Source: Paramoeba atlantica (lineage: Eukaryota > Discosea). From it: a stretch of DNA of 64,000 nt. The stretch is taken from positions 186,001 through 250,000 of the forward strand of contig CDRNVI010000070.1 in the NCBI GenBank assembly GCA_977017575.1, given 5' to 3'. Shown here piece after piece: positions 47,232 through 57,300 of the stretch. Positions within the stretch are counted from its first letter, which is position 1. Every line of letters starts with the position of its first letter. The notes beneath the pieces were generated by a model. The model worked only from the letters and a program-made list of their open reading frames with translations, made no database searches and had not been told where the DNA came from. The position numbers and the translations under genes are program-made.

Positions 47232-49079
47232 ATGTGCTCCCTTCGTCAAGATCAGGTCGAATACCTACAGAATTGTAGTAATATTTTGTCTAATCATTGC
47301 TTCGACGATGTGGACGAAAAGAATTCTTTTGTCGATGGCGTTCTCGTAGAGCTACTTCGGAATTTAAGAGAGAACAAACTCTACTTCAGTCACAAAAGTG
47401 TTACACAAACCTTAGAACAGATAATATCTAGTGGTCTCTCGTCTTCTCAGGAAAGCTCTATATTTGTTGCATTAGCAGGTCTGTGGGGAATTCTTTCTGA
47501 GCGTCCGGTGGCCTCCTTTGCACTTGAAGCCCTTGTCAGGCATTGCTCTGAACGAAACAATATTATTGCTGTCGCAAAAGAGGTCATCATAAATGAGCCA
47601 AAACTGAATCTTGCCTGGACGAGGTGCGGCAGTTACATTCTTCGCGCAATCTTACAAAAAATGCGCTCCATGTTTAAAGATGAAACAAATGTAAGTGATG
47701 AAAATATTAGCATCACCGACTCTTGGTTTAAATGCGTCGAAGTGGTTCTTGCGCGACTTTCTGCTAAACGATCCATGTGGCAAAACCGTTACAGTGGACC
47801 TTTGCTCTGTGTTTTCATCGAGCTACAGACGTCTCCAAAACCTACACAAACAATGTCTCGAATATTGTTAGAGCACATTTCTACAGGAGGGTTACCGCCA
47901 TTAATTGAGCTCGCTACCCACCCAATCAGCAGCCATATAGTGGAGTTACTTCTACAAAGACACTATTTGACTTTTCTAACCGCTTTTTCGGATCATGGGC
48001 GAGTAACTCTAGAAAACGGTAGCGAAAATAGTAGCATACAAACTAAAGATATGTCCGATGATAATGTCATTATTAAAAGTATGCAGAGAGGCATGTTAGC
48101 AAGGCTTGCATTGAATGACGCAGGAATGCGCGTGCTCGCGGCAATTATCAGAGGAGCTCCCACAGAAAGAGTAGTTAAACGACTATGGAGAGCCGGTATT
48201 TCTCCCCATGTCTCAAGCATGCTCGCAAATCGAAACTTTGCCCCAATCCTTGAGCTTTTTCGTCGCCGCGATTTTCTTCTCAACATATATCGAGTGATTG
48301 GTTTATTAAATGACGTGGATGAGAAAACTATTTCAGACCTGCAAGAAGAAAGGTCTCGACAAGAATCGGACACAAAGTTGATATCTAACGAAGATCACCC
48401 AACGGGAGACTTGCAACGTCTCCATAACTCCGTTGCACCGGAGTCAATAAAAATCGGCGTATCAGGATCCTCTGGCAGTTGGTTTGGACCTTTGCACAAA
48501 CTACTGACCTCATCGATTTTTCATGGGAAGAAAGGTCAAAGCTTTGGGGTGCAGTTTGTGCAGGCAATTATCGACAACCTTAGCGAAAAATGTAGAGAAT
48601 GCGATTCAAACGCAACGTATGAGGAGCTCGTTACATTGATTACAAATGATTTCAATCACGTACCGAGTGAGGTACTCCGTCATCTGGCTCTTCAGGCTGA
48701 CGGTTCGCGCTTGCTACAGACCTACCTAGCTTTCTTAAGAAATATTTCTTCTTTGCCACAGAGGGAAGCTAGTAGTATCCCGCGAAACGAAATGATCGAA
48801 CGATTCATACGTCGCTTCCGTAGTATGCTACCAACCCTAGCACAAGACACCTACGGGAGTCACTTTCTGGAGTCAGTGCTTAACCACTATTCCATGAAAA
48901 GGCCAAAATGGGTGGACCACCAACTTCTTACAGCAAAGGTAATACAAGCTTTGCGCCAGTCGAAGTCCGGTAGGATCATGATTCAAAAATATAATTTAGA
49001 AACAGAACAACGTAACCGGCTACGAAAAAGGGAGAGACCTTTATCTGCGACTACGGGAAAAAATAAGAGAAACATATAA
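47232..49079 (+). CDS. NOP9: Nucleolar Pumilio-like protein NOP9
   Basis: A 615-residue protein built of degenerate Pumilio repeats. Repeat cores are visible as HPISSHIVELLLQ, NDAGMRVLAAI, LQADGSRLLQTYLAF and DTYGSHFLESVLNH, with an SGRIMIQKYNLE final segment. The N-terminus (VELLRNLRENKLYFSHKSVTQTLEQII) matches Nop9's first repeats. Nop9 binds 20S pre-rRNA near site D and controls 18S maturation. The ATG stands directly after a pyrimidine-rich CAG, so an unseen 5' exon or trans-splice acceptor cannot be excluded. The basic tail RNRLRKRERP is typical. Confidence 0.75.
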   Translation: MCSLRQDQVEYLQNCSNILSNHCFDDVDEKNSFVDGVLVELLRNLRENKLYFSHKSVTQTLEQIISSGLSSSQESSIFVALAGLWGILSERPVASFALEALVRHCSERNNIIAVAKEVIINEPKLNLAWTRCGSYILRAILQKMRSMFKDETNVSDENISITDSWFKCVEVVLARLSAKRSMWQNRYSGPLLCVFIELQTSPKPTQTMSRILLEHISTGGLPPLIELATHPISSHIVELLLQRHYLTFLTAFSDHGRVTLENGSENSSIQTKDMSDDNVIIKSMQRGMLARLALNDAGMRVLAAIIRGAPTERVVKRLWRAGISPHVSSMLANRNFAPILELFRRRDFLLNIYRVIGLLNDVDEKTISDLQEERSRQESDTKLISNEDHPTGDLQRLHNSVAPESIKIGVSGSSGSWFGPLHKLLTSSIFHGKKGQSFGVQFVQAIIDNLSEKCRECDSNATYEELVTLITNDFNHVPSEVLRHLALQADGSRLLQTYLAFLRNISSLPQREASSIPRNEMIERFIRRFRSMLPTLAQDTYGSHFLESVLNHYSMKRPKWVDHQLLTAKVIQALRQSKSGRIMIQKYNLETEQRNRLRKRERPLSATTGKNKRNI

Positions 49080-49256
49080 ATCCCACTGCACGTCTGATTT
49101 ATTTTTTCATGGAGTCTGATGATACGATTTTGCTTTCCTTGCAAAAAAAGAGTGTAATCTACAATGTAAGCTGAAAAACGTTTTCGAAGCACAATTCCGT
49201 ATTTTCATAGGTTTTTGTAGTCAGTTTATTTTGTTTATAGTTTTCTTTTTTTGGCT

Positions 49257-50051
49257 ATGACGTCCGCTGAAGACGGAAATGGCAACCCTCCTGCCTATCG
49301 GCAAGAGCTCGCCATTCAGGCCCACATCCTCCGATGGTTTCGTCAGCGTAAGATGCATGATCTGGCGCGAGCGTGCGTAGCGGAGTTCTACACAGAAGCT
49401 GTACAAAGAGCAAACGTCCTGTCTCACTCGCTGGAGGATATTGTCTGTCACACGCTGCTTCGAATATCCTACAGTGGAGAGCTACAGCGCCAGCGCAATC
49501 GTTCCGGAGCGAGGTTCAAAAAACGAAAACTGGCACGTACTTCTTCTGACAATTCCGAACGGTTAGCGAATGAAAGCCGAAGAAGTATAAACCAAGAGAA
49601 CGAGTCGGTAGTAACGCAGCCCGAGTCGGCTGCACTTGAGCAAGAAGTGAAGACAATGCCTCAATCGAAACAAAGGAAACATTCTAAAGAGATCCATGGT
49701 GTGACAGCTGTAGTATCCGAAAGCGAAATCGTGCCAGACATCATGCCAAGTACTGCACCCCATAGGGAGTTGCTTCCCCAGGCGAATCCGAGTCAAAAAG
49801 TTGAGAAACCTCAAGAACAAGCCACATACAACGCAGCCAATTTAGTTTCTACTAAAAGCATTCCTGAGCGCCCGAAATCGGAATCACGAGGCCATGATTT
49901 CCATTCTGAAGCTCAAGCAGCAAGAGAGCGAGCGCGACCTCCGCATTCTCAAATGCAAGATAATAAAGCACATGAAATTTCTCAACGACAACATCTCTCT
50001 CTTAAAGCGATGGAAGCTATGCTTGACAGTGCCTCCGACGATTCAGATTAA
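49257..50051 (+). CDS. Protein of unknown function with helical N-terminal domain
   Basis: A 264-residue protein. Residues about 12-75 form a helical domain (ELAIQAHILRWFRQRKMHDL, then SLEDIVCHTLLRIS) faintly like LisH or ENY2-type folds; the remaining 190 residues are disordered, rich in Ser, Glu and Gln, with a basic FKKRKLAR patch. A chromatin or transcription complex subunit is possible but unproven. The ATG at 49257 is two codons inside the open frame. Confidence 0.7.
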   Translation: MTSAEDGNGNPPAYRQELAIQAHILRWFRQRKMHDLARACVAEFYTEAVQRANVLSHSLEDIVCHTLLRISYSGELQRQRNRSGARFKKRKLARTSSDNSERLANESRRSINQENESVVTQPESAALEQEVKTMPQSKQRKHSKEIHGVTAVVSESEIVPDIMPSTAPHRELLPQANPSQKVEKPQEQATYNAANLVSTKSIPERPKSESRGHDFHSEAQAARERARPPHSQMQDNKAHEISQRQHLSLKAMEAMLDSASDDSD

Positions 50052-50294
50052 TTTTCTCCATTAAAGCATGAAATACAGGGTTTTTTAAAACCCAACTAAT
50101 ACTTATTTTCTCATCTATGGGCAACGTTTCATTCGGATAATAAAATTTCATTTGGATTTATTTCAACAAATCCTTACGTTTCCCTCTATTTCTTCAGAAA
50201 CCAGGAAAATCCAATGAAGCTAACCATTCGTAAGTTGTTTTTATCATGCAATACTGGAATATCGATTTTAAACTACTAACCACACGATTCATTG

Positions 50295-50735
50295 ATGCTT
50301 ACGAGCACCGAGGGTCAAATTAAAGCGACGCAAGCTTCTGCTTTAACGTATCGCAGTGGTATGAACTATGGATGTGACATCGTCATTTACGATGATCGAA
50401 ATGGAAATATGGCCGCCGAAGAAATCTCATCGAAGCGACCTCATGGTAAATTTTGCTTACATGTGATTCCACAAAAAACAGGGTCAGAGAGCGCATTTTT
50501 ATCGTCCGCACTGGTGGGCATGGTGCGGGCGACACATCTCGCAGGAAAACAAACGTTGCTTTGTTCCACCATAACGGCAAAAAAAGATATCCAAGAGAAA
50601 GATTCTCGTAACTCCAATTTTTGTTTACGTTGCGCAGAACGTACAGTGTTGCCCAAACTCAATACTTGTATTCACTGTACGCAATTTATACGTGTTCGAT
50701 GGTTGTGTACTCCCTTTTCTCAAGACGGTGATTAA
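50295..50735 (+). CDS. Small protein with CxxC pairs, unknown
   Basis: A 146-residue protein. The C-terminal part has CLRC and CIHC pairs spaced 14 residues apart, a possible zinc ribbon or treble-clef. The rest (SGMNYGCDIVIYDDRNGNM, KFCLHVIPQK) is not recognised. It ends 63 bases before the PEX7 ATG, the tightest spacing in the window. Confidence 0.6.
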   Translation: MLTSTEGQIKATQASALTYRSGMNYGCDIVIYDDRNGNMAAEEISSKRPHGKFCLHVIPQKTGSESAFLSSALVGMVRATHLAGKQTLLCSTITAKKDIQEKDSRNSNFCLRCAERTVLPKLNTCIHCTQFIRVRWLCTPFSQDGD

Positions 50736-50798
50736 ATCCAAGAATTTGAGTTGTTCATTGCGGCGCTTATTCAATACTTTACAACTTCCATTTCTAAA

Positions 50799-52151
50799 AT
50801 GCCTGCACTTACACTACATGATGGCTTTTGCGCACAAAGTGTCGCCTTTTCCCCGTGGGATGAAACTGCCTTTGTTGTATGTGCGGGCCAAGATTCGTCT
50901 CTCACTCCTTCAGGAGCAGTGTACGTTGCGTCTTTGTCCTTTGGCAGCTCTGATACAATCACACAAGTGAAGGCAGAGGAAGGCATCCAGCTACTTTCCC
51001 GTGCCCTCGACGTTAGCTTCTCAGAAACCGACTCCGCACTAACCTACATCGCCAGCGGACAAGACATTACCATTCTTTCCCACAAACCCCACACTACCTC
51101 GAGAACACACACAAATCTCAAACAAACCCTTCGTGCTCACCATGACCCCGTCACGGTCGTACAATGCAACACTCTCACCAACGACCGCTTCCTCACAGCC
51201 TCCTCAGGTGGAGAAATAAAGCTATGGAGCACGACACGGAATTGGCAACCTCTCTGTACCCTAACCCCCCCGTCCACTACCACTCCTCCTCCTCATACGA
51301 CTCCTCCAGCAGTTACCGATGCCACGTGGTCGACCCACGACCCCACACAACTCTGTAGCGTTACCCTCGACGGGTGTCTCCATGTATGGGACACCCGTCT
51401 CTCGCATACCTCCCCCAGCTGCTCTACGGCTTCCGTAGGCTCCGGTGACCACAACGACAACAACAACGGCAGCAATAAGGGGAAGCCGTTGTTTGCCGTA
51501 GACGGGAACCCCTACGACCCCCACGTGGTCGTCACCGCGGCGGGAGATGCCTGTGTGTATCTCTGGGATCTCCGCAAGCTGCGGCAGCCCGTGGTGGTTT
51601 TGGCCAATGGCCACCACGCCGCGGTACGGGACGTGAGGTTCTCCCCCCACAGCCGTACCGAGCTGGTGAGTGCCGGGGAGGACGGGGTGGTGTGTCACTG
51701 GGGGCTGAACCGACCCCCGCCGGGGGGAGCGGAGGGGGGGGCGTTGGGGCTAGTGGCACGGTACCGGCACCATGGCCGTAAGGAGCCGGTGGTGGGGGTG
51801 GACTGGAGCCGGTTTCGCCCCGGGGTGTTGTGTAGTGCAGGGGGGAGGGGGAGAGTGTTTGTGTGGCGTTTGGGGAGACCCGCGGGGGAGGGGGAGAGTG
51901 GGGGTGGGGGGTTGCCAGCATTGAGGATGGTGGAGCCTGTGGAACCGGAGGGGAAGCCGGGGGGTGAAGGCGAAGGGCGTGTTTTTCCGAAAGAAGGACG
52001 TACCGATAGGGTGAATGGTTCGTTGTGTTCTGGGACGGGAACCTATCCGCGTCCAACCACTCAACCTCCGGCCGCTCCAATACCAAGTTCACGCCCTCCG
52101 GCGCCTCCAATACCGAATACACGGCCTCCAGCACGGGCGGGTATATTTTAA
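50799..52151 (+). CDS. PEX7: Peroxisomal targeting signal 2 receptor PEX7 (WD40)
   Basis: A 450-residue WD40 protein. It starts HDGFCAQSVAFSPWDET followed by GAVYVASL, as in PEX7's first blade, then successive WD-type ends (IKLWST, LHVWDTR, VYLWDLRKL, VCHWGL, VFVWRLG). PEX7 carries PTS2 cargo into peroxisomes together with PEX5 or PEX20-type partners. A C-terminal extension of about 70 residues is Gly then Pro-rich (PPAAPIPSSRPPAPPIP), absent from typical PEX7 (about 320 residues). Base composition flips from C-rich to G-rich within the gene. The ATG at 50799 is chosen over the non-ATG extension. Confidence 0.85.
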   Translation: MPALTLHDGFCAQSVAFSPWDETAFVVCAGQDSSLTPSGAVYVASLSFGSSDTITQVKAEEGIQLLSRALDVSFSETDSALTYIASGQDITILSHKPHTTSRTHTNLKQTLRAHHDPVTVVQCNTLTNDRFLTASSGGEIKLWSTTRNWQPLCTLTPPSTTTPPPHTTPPAVTDATWSTHDPTQLCSVTLDGCLHVWDTRLSHTSPSCSTASVGSGDHNDNNNGSNKGKPLFAVDGNPYDPHVVVTAAGDACVYLWDLRKLRQPVVVLANGHHAAVRDVRFSPHSRTELVSAGEDGVVCHWGLNRPPPGGAEGGALGLVARYRHHGRKEPVVGVDWSRFRPGVLCSAGGRGRVFVWRLGRPAGEGESGGGGLPALRMVEPVEPEGKPGGEGEGRVFPKEGRTDRVNGSLCSGTGTYPRPTTQPPAAPIPSSRPPAPPIPNTRPPARAGIF

Positions 52152-52455
52152 ATGTTTTCAATGCGTGAAGTGGGAGTACATGAGCCGAGCTACATAGTTA
52201 AAGTTACGCAACTGAATTTCTAGTGCAATGTGTATTCGTGTGAAAATTTATTCGTAAAAAGGTAGTGCGTGTAAAGTTACTTCATTTATCAAGTTCTTCA
52301 CAGTTAATCAAATAGATTTTTCAATATTTGTGACGCTTTTCAAGTTGACAATAGAGTTCTATTTTATGAAACCTGATCTGCGCCTAAAAACTGCACGGTG
52401 TTTGCAGCTTGTACTGAGGGTGAGGCAGTGAACAGTCGATTTAACGAAGCGGGAT
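52152..52455. other. Intergenic spacer
   Basis: AT-rich; no RNA gene, repeat or motif recognised. Confidence 0.4.
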
Positions 52456-53612
52456 ATGCTGACTACAAGAAGCAGTGCGGTATACCGACCACTTAACATC
52501 TCAGAGATTCGATTACTGAATCCGGAACGTCAATATGGTATTGAGGCATTAAGCGCAAATGAAACGAGCTCAATGAAAAGTGGCCAGCATCGCATCTCTG
52601 TTCTTGGTTGGAGTCACACAAAGAGTCCTCGCGAAACGGTGCTAGAATAGCATATATAGGAATTAAAAAGGAAACCGACCACTATTCAGAAACGGAAGGA
52701 TCTCCGGATGAACGTCAGTTTCTAGATGTGCAGAAAGAAAGACCCAGCAAACCTGGGACGTACAATATGTATGTTTCCAGCATACCTCCCGATGCCTCTC
52801 CTGAGAAAGTGGTGATAACATATCCTATTCTTTGTAATTTAAGAAAGTCTTGCTGCCCTGACAACCGAGGTCACTCATCACTTGCAGAATGGCTCGATAT
52901 TTCCAAGATCTCACTGGACGATATGGAATCTTATCTTTCATGTCTTGAATACGTCGCACATATCGGATGCGCGCAATCGGCGTTTATAACATTAAGAGAA
53001 GCCGTTCCTGTTATTCCCTCCCTTCTCTCGAAATTCATACCAAATCTAAATTTAGAAGATTATTCATATAATGGACAGAAGGTCTATCGAATTATCAGTT
53101 CGTGTGGTCGCAAGGATGTGCCCATGTCATCTCTATATCGCCATCTGTACGAACAATGGTTGGAACTCCGTCTATGTAGAACACAGGGAACACATCTCCC
53201 TTGGGGAACGCCACTTATACCGGACTATGCCGTAGACCTTGAGCTAAAGTTAGGAGCTGCTCATTTCGGGGGTTACTTCTGTGACACTTTAAATGAAACA
53301 GATGCGCAGCTCCCGCATAAGCATGTATGCACAGATGACAATCTAGGGCGATCAATACGTAAAAGAGACGAATTCTCCCCGTATGATAACATTTCTTTGT
53401 GTCGCCTTCATAATGTCTTACATTGCTGGGAACTTCCAGAGTGCCATGAGAAGTACCGAAAGGCCAATGCAGCTATCCATGCTGACACAGTATCAGCGGA
53501 GAATTTGGTTCCCCCAAAGCAGGACGACATCAAAATTATACAACACTATGGAATACGTGATGTCGATGTCGGAAGAATTGTTACGGCTCGACATGAACTA
53601 GGATTCGGCTGA
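52456..53612 (+). CDS. Unrecognised protein, probably with a 50-base intron or a frameshift near its start
   Basis: The main frame runs to TGA at 53612 and has no ATG before 52767, yet it is coding-like upstream to 52563. A frame from the ATG at 52456 (MLTTRSSAVYRPLNISEIR) leads toward it in another phase. A GT...AG segment 52538-52587 (50 bases) would join both in frame. Alternatives are a 1-base sequencing error or a start at 52767. The protein (about 280 to 370 residues) has Cys/His-rich parts (CVC-type HCWELPECHEKYRK) and no recognised domain. Confidence 0.55.
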
Positions 53613-53861
53613 ATGCCGAAGTACCACTTCAATGGCAGCGGTACCTTAAAATAACCTTTAATGACTACATAATTTTGAAATGTAAAGATTCAGTCTACTA
53701 GCGTAATGGCCCATTTATTTCCGAAAATGAGGACGTCCACTGGTATTTTCGTTTTAGCCTTTATGTACGTACAGAGAAGAACTAATAGATGTGACACAGC
53801 GCAGTACACGTACAGCCTGTAAGTTCGTATCGCCCTGTAAGTTCGTAAAACGTCAGCGACG

Positions 53862-55382
53862 ATGTCAAATAATTCGAGTGCTAACTCCGGGGAGCGAGGT
53901 TTGGATTTGCTAACGACTCTTCCACTGCATTGGGCCCTAAAGACAGTATCTTTGTTTGCTACTCTCTACTGCGTGCGACGCGCTGATCCAGAACTATGGG
54001 GCATATCATTGCAACATGAGGTATTCCAGAGTATAGCAATCTTTATTACGCGAGAACCTGTCCGAAATACTGTTTTACGCCTTCGAATTCGTACGAATAC
54101 TGAGGCACGACGAGTTCAAAATTTGGGGAACCTTCTGGGATTGTGCATCTTTATGAGCTCATACCTTTCTCAATTCTATGCGCTTCCATACTTTTCCTCG
54201 CAATGTTCACCGTACCTATCCAAATTCTTCTTTGCAGCAGCCTCATTTGAGGCTTTGGCAGAACCTCGAGCGTTATTGCTATTTTCCCAATTTTCAACTG
54301 CATCTAAAATCAGTTTAGAATGTATTGCTTCGCTCCTACGATCTGTCTTGTGTGCGGGACTGCTAAGTTTTAACTTTGGAGAATCAGCTTATGGATTGTC
54401 ACAGCTTGCGTATGGGATCTGTATGTTTGTGGGTTACGAGACTATTCATGTTAAAAGGCTAAAACGTGATAAAGGCAAAACGAAGCCTAACGAAAAGTCT
54501 CATTCCATTCTTAACCTGCCTAAGGGCATTGGGCCCACAGTCCTACATATGGGAGCAGAATGTTTTTTACGTATGGCTCTAAACGAAGGTGAGAAGCTCA
54601 CGTTAATGGCAGTTGCTTCACATTCAAGTTTAGCACTCTATCATGCGGTTTCTCATTTAGTTTCTATTGTATGTCGTATTGTACTTAGTCCATTGGAAGA
54701 CCTCTGTTTTGGTGTATGGAGTAAACTACTTCACAATGGCCTACGCAAAGACCGAAGCAAAGCGCACAAGCTCTTACACCAACTTTTGCGTCTGGTTGTC
54801 TCTCTAGGATGGCTAATCGCCGGTATCGGAATTCCACATGCGAGCGCTATAGTCTCCATATTTTTGGGGTCAAACTGGATCACACATGCAGAATGCATTC
54901 CTCTATTTCAGATCTATTGCAGTTATGTTATCATATTAGCGGTGAATGGTTTGATGGAAGCTTTTTTTCGTTCAGCTGCGCCAAATGCGTGGCTACGTAG
55001 AGGGCAGCTTGCACTTCTAATCATTAATGGAATATATTTCACCTCTTCTATTCTTTTAACAAAAAGAATAGGAGTATTCGGTGTGGTAATTAGCAACATT
55101 TTTAGTATGGTTCTTCGAATAATTTTCTGTGGGCTGTTTGTATGGTATACACAACCTGAATTTCCAGTAGCATCATTCTGTACCATATTTTTTCCTCTGC
55201 CTTTGGTCAGCACGCTTTTGCTTTCTTACGGTGCCTCTCTTCTTCTATGCGACGTTCAAAATAACTTTATGCTTTCAATCTGCTTCGCAGGAGTCAGATT
55301 GATTTTTTCCTTATGCGTCTTCTACATATTAGAAAGAAGGTCCATTCTTGACGTACGTAAAATTTTGATCAGCATTGAATAA
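53862..55382 (+). CDS. RFT1: RFT1-family ER membrane protein
   Basis: A 506-residue multi-pass membrane protein with roughly 12 hydrophobic segments. The RFT1 landmark of an ITREPVRNTVLR segment is at residue about 65 (family EPFR), followed by VQNLGNLLGLCIF; ASFEALAEPRAL matches the family's EPxY-type helix. RFT1 takes part in Asn-linked glycan lipid-intermediate handling in the ER membrane, possibly as Man5 flippase factor, which is disputed. The length matches (about 540). The start is the first ATG. Confidence 0.82.
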   Translation: MSNNSSANSGERGLDLLTTLPLHWALKTVSLFATLYCVRRADPELWGISLQHEVFQSIAIFITREPVRNTVLRLRIRTNTEARRVQNLGNLLGLCIFMSSYLSQFYALPYFSSQCSPYLSKFFFAAASFEALAEPRALLLFSQFSTASKISLECIASLLRSVLCAGLLSFNFGESAYGLSQLAYGICMFVGYETIHVKRLKRDKGKTKPNEKSHSILNLPKGIGPTVLHMGAECFLRMALNEGEKLTLMAVASHSSLALYHAVSHLVSIVCRIVLSPLEDLCFGVWSKLLHNGLRKDRSKAHKLLHQLLRLVVSLGWLIAGIGIPHASAIVSIFLGSNWITHAECIPLFQIYCSYVIILAVNGLMEAFFRSAAPNAWLRRGQLALLIINGIYFTSSILLTKRIGVFGVVISNIFSMVLRIIFCGLFVWYTQPEFPVASFCTIFFPLPLVSTLLLSYGASLLLCDVQNNFMLSICFAGVRLIFSLCVFYILERRSILDVRKILISIE

Positions 55383-55747
55383 GCCCGGTTTGTACGTTTT
55401 CTTTGACACTCATCGTGTACGTACAGTTGTGTAACAGTTGTGAAGAATACACTCAGTTCATTATTGCACATACTACTAGGTACGGCAAGAGGTCTGTAGT
55501 GACAATATCTTTATCATCGGACTTTGGAGAGTCATTTTTTCTTGTGTGTTCTTCGGCAGGTGTTACCTCGCTGTGAAATTATTTCAAGCCCAAAGTTTCA
55601 ACCTTCCAGTACAGTAATCTAATGTAATTTTTCTGCTTTTTGACCTAGATGTTATCCACATTCGAGAAGACACAAAATCAACCTATTTTTCACATGTAAA
55701 TGCACTTCAGTCGATGTACCTATCATTGTTCAGTGCGCAATTTATAA
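55383..55747. other. Intergenic spacer
   Basis: Contains GTACGTACAG and TGTAACAGTTGTG repeats near 55415-55440. A TTTATAA directly precedes the next ATG. No gene is seen. Confidence 0.4.
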
Positions 55748-56428
55748 ATGCCTAGTCATGTTACGCCTTGCCATGGTGTTCCTCATTGGCCAACATCGGA
55801 GTTACATAAATCTCCGTTATGGTCGGACGTAATCGTTTTCTCTCATAGTGGCCGAATGCTGCAAAACATGGGTAAAGCCCTCGACTATTCTGCTCGGGAA
55901 CGATTTAGCGCAAGTTTATCAATCTCTCAAATCAGTGCGCTTGTTTATTTGGACGCCATTGAGGCACGGTATTTATGGGATCGGGGTGAACTTATTCTGC
56001 ACGACGAGCCGAAGCAAGAATCTTTCGTACTATCCCATTACGCTGCCTTTCATGCCGACGAAAAGATAAATTCTATTGCAGAAAGGCATTGGAATGCCCT
56101 GTATACAGTGTATAAAGAGTTAAAAAAAGCTGGGTTACAAATAATGGTCGTGAGAGACAAAGAAAAGTACCAAGAGGAGGTGTCTCTGTTGATACGACGT
56201 AGAAAAGGTACTCGATCAGAAAATACGAATCCGAACTCATACGAGAGATGTAAAATTGTCTTTTATGAGGATAATTTCGATGCTGAGGTTAAAGCAGAAA
56301 TTCTTGCCGTTGTCGACCTTGCAATACCTTCTCACCCTGGTGTTGCATTTTTCACTTGCCGCTATTCAACGCTATCACCGATGTTCAATAGCTCACTGAG
56401 TCCGGCGGAACTAAGTGCTCTAACGTGA
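55748..56428 (+). CDS. Candidate tRNA-splicing endonuclease subunit (Sen54-like)
   Basis: A 226-residue protein. SALVYLDAIEARYLWDRGEL at about 60-80 resembles the LxxxEAxxLxERGxL helix of Sen54 N-terminal domains, and ALYTVYKELKKAGLQIMV at about 115-132 matches the YxVYxxLKxxGYxV segment of the endonuclease fold. The C-terminal EVKAEILAVVDLAIPS is compatible with the last helix. No catalytic Tyr/His/Lys triad is expected in Sen54, and none is obvious. Family membership is inferred by pattern only. Confidence 0.5.
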   Translation: MPSHVTPCHGVPHWPTSELHKSPLWSDVIVFSHSGRMLQNMGKALDYSARERFSASLSISQISALVYLDAIEARYLWDRGELILHDEPKQESFVLSHYAAFHADEKINSIAERHWNALYTVYKELKKAGLQIMVVRDKEKYQEEVSLLIRRRKGTRSENTNPNSYERCKIVFYEDNFDAEVKAEILAVVDLAIPSHPGVAFFTCRYSTLSPMFNSSLSPAELSALT

Positions 56429-56679
56429 TTTTCTTATTTGATTTTAATATATTTTGTATACTGTATTCAAACTCCTTCCAATCTACGTTATTGGACTACA
56501 TAATCATCGCTGTCCCTCTACATTTCGGTGATTCTATTACCGAAATACTATGAAATGACTCTTTTTCCTTTCGCAACATTCTTTTTTTATTCCCCTTCCT
56601 TAACCCCTTTACAACGCCACCTTTTAAACCTTACACCACACAATCTCCCCTCACCTCTCCTTTCACCCCCTCTCCTTCC

Positions 56680-57300
56680 ATGACCGTTTCCTCTCCCCCT
56701 GTTCCCCCCTCCCTCAACACCGATCCCACAGAGCCCCATTCTCCCCCCTCCCCTACGGAAGACACCAACCAGTCCCCTGGCTCCCCAACGAAATCCAACG
56801 ACAACAGCAAAGACAACGTAAGCTCTTCAAAGGAGAAATCTTCTGAAGACACGGAGTTGTACCCCGAGGAGGAGCTCGCGGTCTCGGACGGGGGCGCGGC
56901 CAAGCTGGCACCGGTGCAAACCTCCACAGGGGAGGAGGACGAGGAGGTGGTCTACCGTCAGCGCGCCAAACTCTACCGTTTTGATGAGGGGGAGAACCGA
57001 TGGAAGGAGCGCGGACTCGGGGAGGCACGTATTCTGCGTCACACCAAAGAGACGCACCAGTACCGGTTTCTGCTGCGTCGGGAGGGGACGCTGAAACTGG
57101 GGTCGAACCATTTCCTGTCGAAAGGAATGGCACTGCGGTGTAATGCCGGGGATGACCGATCGTGGGTGTGGAGTACCCCCGCGGATGCTTCAGATGAGGA
57201 GATTCAGCCAGAGTTGTTTGCGATTAAATTTCCGAAAAAGGAAATTGCGACTATCTTTCATGATGTGTTTATGGAATGTGCGAAGGATTCTGCGATGTGA
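56680..57300 (+). CDS. RANBP1: Ran-binding protein 1
   Basis: A 206-residue protein with one Ran-binding (pleckstrin-like) domain at about 85-200. Landmarks are QRAKLYRFDEGENRWKERGL, ILRHTKETHQYRFLLRREGT, LKLGSNHFLS and a WSTPADASDEEIQPELFAIK end, closely like RanBP1. It helps RanGAP act on Ran-GTP leaving the nuclear pore. The N-terminal 80 residues are acidic, Ser/Pro-rich and disordered. The ATG lies in a C-rich leader like those of eIF3g and NUP62. Confidence 0.93.
   Translation: MTVSSPPVPPSLNTDPTEPHSPPSPTEDTNQSPGSPTKSNDNSKDNVSSSKEKSSEDTELYPEEELAVSDGGAAKLAPVQTSTGEEDEEVVYRQRAKLYRFDEGENRWKERGLGEARILRHTKETHQYRFLLRREGTLKLGSNHFLSKGMALRCNAGDDRSWVWSTPADASDEEIQPELFAIKFPKKEIATIFHDVFMECAKDSAM

Noticed and set aside
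51532-52161. Antisense 209-codon frame opposite PEX7
   Set aside because: Pro-rich shadow of the G-rich sense region with no recognisable fold.
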